DNA of 64,000 nt. It comes from Nostoc sp. UHCC 0926 (GTDB lineage Bacteria > Cyanobacteriota > Cyanobacteriia > Cyanobacteriales > Nostocaceae). Under the pieces are notes generated by a model that did no database searches, was not told the DNA's origin, and saw only the letters and a list, made by a program, of their open reading frames with translations. Location of the stretch: contig NZ_CP117768.1 of the NCBI RefSeq assembly GCF_028623165.1, positions 4,650,001 to 4,714,000 of the forward strand, given 5' to 3'. Positions 1 to 6,231 of this stretch are shown piece by piece. Each line of letters opens with the position of its first letter. The stretch's first letter is position 1. Made by a program: the position numbers and the translations under genes.

Positions 1-696
1 TGCAGGATATTGCAGAACAGCCCCAAAAATTGGTTGATCAAAATCAAATGTTTGATGATCCCCGACAATGAGCTTAATCCCTAATGGTTGAGCACGTGTT
101 TGTAACACGTCGATAGTTTGGGGATGGCACTCACCAGAGACAAAATAGGCATTTGCCTGATTTTTGGAGACACCATAGCTTAGGTTCATCGCTTCAGCTG
201 CTGCTGTAGCTTCATCAAGTAACGAAGCATTGGCAATTTCCAAACCTGTGAGGTCGATAATCAGGGTTTGGAAATTTAGCAGTGCTTGGAGTCGCCCTTG
301 GGCAATTTCTGGCTGATAAGGAGTGTAGGCTGTATACCAACCGGGATTTTCTAGGATATTGCGCCCAATTACAGGTGGGGTAATACTGTCGTAATATCCC
401 ATACCGATGTATGAGCGGAAAACCTGATTTTTGGCAGCAACTTTTTTTAACGATGCCAGTGCTGCGGACTCACTTTCTGGTTCTGGTAACTTTAGCGATC
501 GCTTCAGCCGGATTGCCTGTGGAACTGTTTGGTTGATTAGGGCATCCAGGCTGGAAAACCCCAAAACCTTTAGCATTTGCTGGATGTCATCAGAGTTAGG
601 GCCAATGTGTCTTGGCGCAAAACTACTTAACTTTTGACTTTTTTCGTCCAGCACTTGCTGCTGATTAGACTTGAGAATAGGGGCGTTTAATACCAC
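1..696 (-). CDS. gcvP: Glycine dehydrogenase (decarboxylating), P-protein, N-terminal part
   Basis: This is the first 232 codons of the pyridoxal-phosphate P-protein of the glycine cleavage system, which decarboxylates glycine and passes the aminomethyl group to the lipoyl arm of GcvH. The reading frame is open to the window edge, so the gene is cut by the window and not broken. Recognisable family segments are FAPRHIGP near residue 27, YIGMGYYD and NPGWYTAYTPYQPEIAQG. The start is a GTG at 696 preceded by GGAGAG at good spacing; no upstream in-frame ATG competes. It lies 190 bp downstream of gcvH on the same strand, in the order gcvT-gcvH-gcvP, consistent with one photorespiratory glycine-cleavage unit. 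Identification is firm. Confidence 0.96.
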   Translation of the reverse strand, partial: MVLNAPILKSNQQQVLDEKSQKLSSFAPRHIGPNSDDIQQMLKVLGFSSLDALINQTVPQAIRLKRSLKLPEPESESAALASLKKVAAKNQVFRSYIGMGYYDSITPPVIGRNILENPGWYTAYTPYQPEIAQGRLQALLNFQTLIIDLTGLEIANASLLDEATAAAEAMNLSYGVSKNQANAYFVSGECHPQTIDVLQTRAQPLGIKLIVGDHQTFDFDQPIFGAVLQYPA

Positions 697-886
697 AAAT
701 TACTCTCCAGATAGTACTATTTCATATTTTGCAATAAATACTCATGAGAAGTAAGTATAACTTTTCAGTTTATCTAAATTTCATGACTTATCTGCCGGTG
801 GAGTGAGAAGAGGCTCTTGAGTAGAGGAGTAGGGGAGCAGAGGGTACTTGCAGCAAGTCTTTCCCCTCTGCCCCTTTGCCTCTTTC

Positions 887-1276
887 CTACTCCCCTTCCA
901 CCAGAGCGCGATACTCATCGGCTGTCAAGGCATCCTCAACATCACCAGGGTCATTGACGCGCACTTTCAAAAACCACCCTTCCCCGTAGGGGTCTTCTGA
1001 CACTTCTTCGGGAGAATTAATTAAGGCTTCATTGCGTTCTATAACTGTGCCTGTGACGGGTGAATTTAGTTCTTCAACGGCTTTCACTGATTCAATTGTG
1101 CCAAAGTTTTCTCCTCTAGTAAGAGCGTCACCAATTTCTGGCAGTTCCAAAAAGACGATATCACCCAATTCATGTACGGCAAACTCAGTAATGCCAACGG
1201 TGGCAATTTCGCCATCTAGTCGCACGTATTCATGAGAATCCAGGTATCTGAAATCTTGAGGATATTCAAAAGACAT
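887..1276 (-). CDS. gcvH: Glycine cleavage system H protein
   Basis: A 129-residue lipoyl carrier protein that shuttles the aminomethyl intermediate between the P-, T- and L-proteins. The lipoyl-lysine lies in the family motif ESVKAVEELNSP near residue 64, and the length matches the family (125-130 residues). The N-terminal segment YPQDFRYLDSHEYVRLDG is also typical. The gene sits between gcvT, whose stop is about 125 bp upstream, and gcvP, about 190 bp downstream, all on the minus strand. The 190-bp spacer to gcvP holds G/C-rich filler sequence (aggggagcag-type) common between genes of this genome. Confidence 0.97.
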   Translation of the reverse strand: MSFEYPQDFRYLDSHEYVRLDGEIATVGITEFAVHELGDIVFLELPEIGDALTRGENFGTIESVKAVEELNSPVTGTVIERNEALINSPEEVSEDPYGEGWFLKVRVNDPGDVEDALTADEYRALVEGE

Positions 1277-1401
1277 ATCACTTCCTCTCCCTTATCAAAT
1301 AAATTATTGCCCCAAGAGTCATCCAAGCCATATCTGGTAATGAACCTGACTGTAAATTGAGTAACTCACAACACATTATTCCTCAAAAACCTCGGCACTT
1401 A

Positions 1402-2538
1402 TCAGTTGGTAACACGATTTTTTGACCGATAAAAGGGACGTTTAACTACAACTGCTGGATAAGCTTTGCCGCGAATTTCGACTTCTAGCTGCTGACTGAC
1501 AGTTGCTAACTGGGTGGAAACGTAGGCTAATGCAACGGGATAACCAAGTGTAAGTGACAGAGTGCCACTGGTAACTTCTCCCACAACTTTACCTGCGGAT
1601 AACACTTGGTAACCGTGACGGGCAATGTTGCGTCCTTGGGTTTGCAAACCTACCAATCGGCGATGCACTCCAGTGGCTTTTTGCTGTTCCAAAACTTCCC
1701 GACCAATAAATTCGCCTTTGGTATCTAAGTGAACTAGCCACCCCAAACCTGCTTCTAAGGGTGTGGTGGTTTCATCAATATCTTGTCCGTAAAGTGCCAT
1801 CGCCGCTTCTACCCGCAGGGTGTCTCTCGCACCAAGTCCACAGGGGATAACACCAGCATTATGGAGATTTCGCCACAATTCTACCCCCACATCTGGGTCT
1901 ACCATCACCTCAAAGCCATCTTCTCCGGTGTAACCTGTGCGGGCTAAGAAGGCAGGTTTCCCTAGTAGGGTTGCTTCTAAATGTCCGAAGGCTTTGATTG
2001 GTTGTAAGTCTTCTTGCACTAAGGGTTGAAGATATTTAATCGCTTTTGGCCCTTGCACAGCGATTAAGGCTTTTTCTGGTGAAAGGTCTTGGAATTGTAC
2101 TTTATCCAAGTCAAGGTGTTGCAATAGCCATGCTTTATCTTTACTGGATGTTGCCGCATTGACGATGAGCAATGCCTTCTGTATGCCACTGGTGTCTTCA
2201 CCTTGGTAATAAACAATGATATCGTCAATAATTCCCGCTTGGAGATTTAACAATACAGTATATTGTGCTTGACCAGCTTGCAAACGACTCAAGTCTGAAG
2301 GCACTAGAGACTGGAGTTGAGAAATCAGGTTTTTACCTTGGAGGGTAAATTTACCCATGTGGCAAATATCGAACATTCCGGCTGCATTTCTTACAGCCTC
2401 GTGTTCGCGGCTAATGCCACTAAATTGCACAGGCATTTCCCAGCCGCCAAAGCTGGTAAGACGTGCTTTGAGTTCTACACCCAGTTGATATAAAGGGGTT
2501 CGCGCCAGAGATTGGGCGTTTTCTTCTTGATTAGCCAC
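1402..2538 (-). CDS. gcvT: Aminomethyltransferase, glycine cleavage T-protein
   Basis: A 378-residue tetrahydrofolate-dependent aminomethyltransferase that releases ammonia from the aminomethyl-lipoyl H-protein and makes 5,10-methylene-THF. The N-terminal half carries GWEMPVQFSGI and the conserved GMFDICHMGKF; the segment GYTGEDGFEVMV in the middle is the folate-binding landmark of the family, and the C-terminal barrel begins near KGEFIGREVL. The start is GTG at 2538 without a clear Shine-Dalgarno sequence, so a slightly different start is possible. It is the first gene of the gcvT-gcvH-gcvP set. The upstream 180 bp up to the divergent pentapeptide gene should hold its promoter; no glycine riboswitch was recognised there. 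Confidence 0.96.
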   Translation of the reverse strand: MANQEENAQSLARTPLYQLGVELKARLTSFGGWEMPVQFSGISREHEAVRNAAGMFDICHMGKFTLQGKNLISQLQSLVPSDLSRLQAGQAQYTVLLNLQAGIIDDIIVYYQGEDTSGIQKALLIVNAATSSKDKAWLLQHLDLDKVQFQDLSPEKALIAVQGPKAIKYLQPLVQEDLQPIKAFGHLEATLLGKPAFLARTGYTGEDGFEVMVDPDVGVELWRNLHNAGVIPCGLGARDTLRVEAAMALYGQDIDETTTPLEAGLGWLVHLDTKGEFIGREVLEQQKATGVHRRLVGLQTQGRNIARHGYQVLSAGKVVGEVTSGTLSLTLGYPVALAYVSTQLATVSQQLEVEIRGKAYPAVVVKRPFYRSKNRVTN

Positions 2539-2718
2539 AGATAATTATTATGCGATCGCACCTCAACATCTATCATCCTAAGAGATGCTTTCTAGGTTTT
2601 ACAGTATTGTGTATTGAACTGGAGCATTGGGCATGGTTATTTTCCTTGTCCCCCTTGTCCCCTTCTGTGAGGTTTAATAGTTAATGGTGAAAGTGTTGAG
2701 ATTTATTAAGAAGACATT

Positions 2719-3216
2719 ATGAAATATTGGCAACTGTTAGCTAGCTTTGTCTTAGCTATGGTTCTTTTTTTGTTTCCCCTATCGGCGCAAGCTGCAAGTT
2801 CTTCCAGTATTACCCGTTCTGTGGCTAATGATGAACTTAAAGGCAAGGATTACTCTGGTCAAAGTTTAATTGGCACTGAGTTTACCAATCTCAAATTAGA
2901 GAATGCTAATTTTAGCAATGCTGACTTACGTGGTGGCGTGTTTAACGGTACCCTATTGGAAGGAGTAAATCTGCGTGGTGCAGATTTTAGTGAAGGCATA
3001 GCCTATTTAACAAGGTTTAAGGACGCTGATTTAAGTGATGCTGTGTTGACCGATGCAATGATGCTGCGTTCTACTTTTGATAGCGTGGATATCACAGGTG
3101 CTGATTTTACGAATGCGATTTTAGATGGAACGCAAGTGAAAAAGCTTTGTGTTAAGGCAAGTGGTGTTAATTCTAAAACTGGTGTAGATACTCGCAAGTC
3201 TTTAGGATGTAAGTAA
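2719..3216 (+). CDS. Exported pentapeptide-repeat protein
   Basis: A 165-residue protein with a clear signal peptide (hydrophobic residues 5-22, then AQAA as a likely signal peptidase I site) followed by about 12-14 pentapeptide repeats of the A(D/N)LXX/F type, for example NANFSNADLRG and GADFTNAIL. Such repeats fold into a right-handed quadrilateral beta-helix. Small secreted members in cyanobacteria are often thylakoid-lumenal proteins of unknown function, so lumen or periplasm is the inferred location. Two cysteines near the C-terminus (KKLCVKAS and SLGCK) could form a disulfide. It is transcribed divergently from gcvT and stands alone. The function is unknown. Confidence 0.85.
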   Translation: MKYWQLLASFVLAMVLFLFPLSAQAASSSSITRSVANDELKGKDYSGQSLIGTEFTNLKLENANFSNADLRGGVFNGTLLEGVNLRGADFSEGIAYLTRFKDADLSDAVLTDAMMLRSTFDSVDITGADFTNAILDGTQVKKLCVKASGVNSKTGVDTRKSLGCK

Positions 3217-3303
3217 ACTTTCACCGAATTTATGATGTTTAAATTTTGGATAATGAAATTGTTGGCGGAGCCTCTCGTAGAGAAGATTCTTGCATTCCAT
3301 TAT

Positions 3304-3399
3304 TTACAGCTATTTTCAGGTAAATAGACCACGCGGTAGGGGCGCAAGGCCTTGCGCCCCTACGACAGATGTGGTTCAAATACTTGAATTCTGCTGTAA
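3304..3399. repeat. MITE-like 96-bp dispersed element, copy 1
   Basis: The element begins with TTACAGC and ends with GCTGTAA, and its centre is the near-perfect palindrome GTAGGGGCGCAAGG/CCTTGCGCCCCTAC. Almost identical copies, in the opposite orientation, lie at 10400-10495 and 23820-23920. It has no coding capacity. The rest of the 3217-3612 spacer holds a terminator-like stem and nothing else recognised. Confidence 0.8.
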
Positions 3400-3501
3400 T
3401 GCATGTTTGAGACTTGCGAATTTAAACGCGAGAATAATTCTATTTTTCCATTATCCAAATATTTTTTGACAAGCAAGTGACTTTAGGGATGGGTCAATCT
3501 C

Positions 3502-3536
3502 AATACGCTTGGGTTAAGGCTTAACCCAAGCGTATT
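3502..3536. terminator. Perfect 16-bp inverted repeat between convergent genes
   Basis: AATACGCTTGGGTTAA and its exact complement are separated by only GGC. It lies between the plus-strand pentapeptide gene (ends 3216) and the minus-strand TPR gene (ends 3613), the expected place for a bidirectional terminator. There is no long T-tract on either side, so termination is inferred from structure and position only. Confidence 0.55.
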
Positions 3537-3612
3537 AGCTTTTGAAGGTAGACGTTGAGCTTCTAAACCTCAAGTTTCAAGTTATCCATCGCCTCCTTTC
3601 GCTACGCGATCG

Positions 3613-5505
3613 CTAGTGATATGCTTCTCTTAAAAAGCTTGCATAATTTGCCCGAATCGTCATAGTAGTAGAATGACTTACACCTAAAGTTTGTTCACAA
3701 ATTTTCAAAGCTTGCTCAAATAAGGGTTGGGCTTTCTTGTAGCGTCTTGTATGACGGTAGAGTGCTGCTAGATTGTTCAGGCTAATGGCAACATCGGGAT
3801 GAGCTTCTCCTAGCAGGCGTTTACTCAGTTCTAAAGCTTGCTGATACAAAGGTTCGGCTTTGCTGTAGCGTTCTGTAGATTCGTAGAGTTGCGCTAAATT
3901 ATTCAGGCTAGTGGTGACATCAAGATGGTTGTCTCCCAGCAGGCGTTTTCTCAATTCTAAAGCTTTCTTGAGCAAGGGTTCGGCTTTACTGTAGCGTCCT
4001 GTATAACAGTATAAAGCTGCTAAATTGTTCAGGGTAGTGGCGACATGGGGATGTTCTTCTCCAACTAGGCGTTTCCACAGTTTCAAAGCTTGCTGATACA
4101 AAGGTTCAGCTTCGCTATAGCGTCCTGTAGATTCGTAGAGTAATGCTAAATAGCTCAGGGTAGTGGCGACATGAAGATGTTCTTCTCCCAGCAGGCGTTT
4201 CTGGAGTTCTAAAGCTTGTTTATAAAGCGGTTCGGCTTCCCTGTAACGTCCTCTAGAATCATAAAGTTGTGCTAAATTATTCAGACTAGTGGCGACATCG
4301 AGATGGTTGTCTCCCAGCAGACGTTTCTGGAGTTCTAAAGCTTGTTTATATAGCGGTTCGGCTTCGCTGTAACGTCCTGTAGATTCGTAGAGTCCTGCGA
4401 GATTGTTTAGGTTAGTCGCGACATCGGTATGTTCTAAACCAAGATGATTTCGAGTCAGTTCTACACACTGCTGCAACCAAAGTTCTGCTTGCTGATAAAG
4501 TCCTTGACCTTGATAAAACCAGGCTAATTTGGTAAACAGAGTGATTAGATTTTCATCACTGAGATACTGTGATAGGTGGATTGCAACTTCTATAATGTGC
4601 GGGATATGTGGAGTGAGGTTGAGAATATCTTCAGGATTAGGCTGTTGCGGAATTAGCTTTGCTACCTCTAGCATCATCACTGCAAATTTAGTTTTTGCTT
4701 CATCCGCCTCACCTGATTTATCCAACTTCATTTGAAAAAGTTGCCGAATCAGTGGATTTAGACGATAAATTCCTTTACTTTCCTGTTCTAGCAAATGCAA
4801 TTCTAGTAAATCGGCTATGGCTTTTTCATTGAGTCGTTGTTTTTTGTCATCTCCTACCGTCTCAACAGATAAGGGAATATCAGCTAAGGCACACAAACTT
4901 AGCAAACAGCCAAAGCTTTGTGCATTCTCATCCAATTGTTCCCAACTCAATTCAAAAACTTCAGCTACACCGTATTCATAATGCATCAATGAGTTAGCAT
5001 TGACCACTGATTCATGTTCCACTCGTTTCTTCTCTAACCGCTTCAGCACTGTTGTCAGAGACAAATCTAGCATTTTATTTAGATATCGCCCCACTAACTC
5101 TAACGCTAAGGGCAAATACCCCAAAAATTTACAAATTTTTCTCCCAATCCAAGCTTCTTGTTGCAGTCGTTCCCTGCCAATTAGCGATTTTAATAATTTT
5201 ATCGCCGCCAATGGTTTAAGGACATCGAATTCGCTATTATATTTTGCCCTCAGGTAAGCTTGTAACTTCTCTAGTTTGTCCTGACTGTTGAAAGTCGCTA
5301 ATTCACGATAATTCTGGGCAAACTTGTCATATACCTCACCCATGCACTTTCTGAAAGCAGCAATATCAACGTTTAATTCGCTGGCAAGTTTAGCTTCACT
5401 TTTTCCTAAGTTTTCAGTCTTAAAATCCTTTGCAAAAGCTGCCGTTTGCTCTGGAGATAAACCATTAATAGCAGCTTCTTTAGCTAGAAAATTAGCCCAT
5501 TGCAT
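3613..5505 (-). CDS. TPR protein, STAND-family paralogue lacking the NB-ARC core
   Basis: About 630 residues from the ATG at 5505, which aligns with the start of the larger paralogue at 9012; an upstream extension to 5631 is open, but the DNA before both starts is also similar, so the shorter start is preferred. Residues 1-90 match the N-terminal helical domain of the neighbour. The next ~215 residues of the neighbour (P-loop, Walker B, sensor) are absent and replaced by three residues, after which the match resumes at DVLKPLAA. The winged-helix-like region then leads to seven 42-residue TPR units of the Nephrocystin/kinesin-light-chain type (LAxLYxSTGRYSEAEPLY). STAND proteins are signalling or immune NTPases, and this one cannot bind NTP by the usual site. 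Regulator, decoy or decaying copy are all possible. Confidence 0.75.
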   Translation of the reverse strand: MQWANFLAKEAAINGLSPEQTAAFAKDFKTENLGKSEAKLASELNVDIAAFRKCMGEVYDKFAQNYRELATFNSQDKLEKLQAYLRAKYNSEFDVLKPLAAIKLLKSLIGRERLQQEAWIGRKICKFLGYLPLALELVGRYLNKMLDLSLTTVLKRLEKKRVEHESVVNANSLMHYEYGVAEVFELSWEQLDENAQSFGCLLSLCALADIPLSVETVGDDKKQRLNEKAIADLLELHLLEQESKGIYRLNPLIRQLFQMKLDKSGEADEAKTKFAVMMLEVAKLIPQQPNPEDILNLTPHIPHIIEVAIHLSQYLSDENLITLFTKLAWFYQGQGLYQQAELWLQQCVELTRNHLGLEHTDVATNLNNLAGLYESTGRYSEAEPLYKQALELQKRLLGDNHLDVATSLNNLAQLYDSRGRYREAEPLYKQALELQKRLLGEEHLHVATTLSYLALLYESTGRYSEAEPLYQQALKLWKRLVGEEHPHVATTLNNLAALYCYTGRYSKAEPLLKKALELRKRLLGDNHLDVTTSLNNLAQLYESTERYSKAEPLYQQALELSKRLLGEAHPDVAISLNNLAALYRHTRRYKKAQPLFEQALKICEQTLGVSHSTTMTIRANYASFLREAYH

Positions 5506-5625
5506 AAATAGTTTGTTAAATATATTTTTGATTCTACTTTGTCTCCATTTGGAAATGTCCTCTCTTTGGGGTAAAAATACCATTTGTATAGAAACATTTA
5601 AAAGCAGTGGCTTGCAGTTAGGCAT

Positions 5626-5866
5626 AGCCACTTGAGCCTTTGAGGCTGACGATTAAGCCTTTGAGGCTGACGATTAAGCCTTTGAGGCTGACAGTTAAGC
5701 CTTTGAGGCTGACGATTAAGCCTTTGAGGCTGACGATTAAGCCTTTGAGGCTGACGATTAAGCCTTTGAGGCTGACAGTTAAGCCTTTGAGGCTGACGAT
5801 TAAGCCTTTGAGGCTGACAGTTAAGCCTTTGAACCTCAAATTTCGAGTTTTGTACTCAAAATGGCT
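5626..5866. repeat. Hairpin element expanded by a 21-bp tandem array
   Basis: Nine full copies of the unit GCCTTTGAGGCTGACGATTAA (some with ACAGTTAA) run from 5636 to 5824. They lie inside a short inverted-repeat element that starts AGCCACTTGAG and ends CTCAAAATGGCT. The same element without the array occurs at 9430-9480. Because 21 is a multiple of three, open frames on both strands pass through it (a heptapeptide repeat), but there is no sign that they are translated. Confidence 0.85.
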
Positions 5867-6070
5867 AGGCAATGTCTACGACAGGCTACGCTTACGCAGT
5901 ATTATTGACTTTTACTATTGGCTATGTAGAGTATGATGCCTAACGGCAAGCCACTGCGCGTCTACGCTGCTAAAATTTAAACTACAACCGTTGTATCGGA
6001 TTAATTATTGCTTGCAGCTGGGCAAAGATTTCCCCAACTGAAGGGTTATGGTGTAATTTTGCTAGAAAGG

Positions 6071-6225
6071 TGCGACGCTGATAGCGAACGCAAGAGCGTC
6101 TCCAAGAGTTGCGTAAAGCCTGCGGCATGGCTTCGCTTAGACCGAGTCTTCTCCCTTGGCGTTAGCGAGTCATCGAGCGTAACGAGCGTCATAGCCCGTC
6201 GTAGACATCGCGTAGGGAAGGGAGG
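6071..6225. repeat. Dispersed mosaic repeat, copy A
   Basis: The segment runs from TGCGACGCTGATAGCGAACG to ATAGCCCGTCGTAGACATCG. It is repeated, with an internal insertion, at 9215-9432, and its ends recur at 61026-61112. The two long copies flank the larger STAND gene. No coding role is seen; short frames through it are artefacts of its base composition. Nothing else is recognised between the tandem array and the gene end at 6232. Confidence 0.7.
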
Positions 6226-6231
6226 CAATTG

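Noticed and set aside
5636..5824. Possible CRISPR array.
   Set aside because: Units abut directly with no spacers, and no cas genes are present.
5618..5936. Open frames on both strands through the 21-bp array (heptapeptide-repeat proteins of 84 and 98 residues).
   Set aside because: They exist only because the repeat period is a multiple of three; no independent coding signals or ribosome site.
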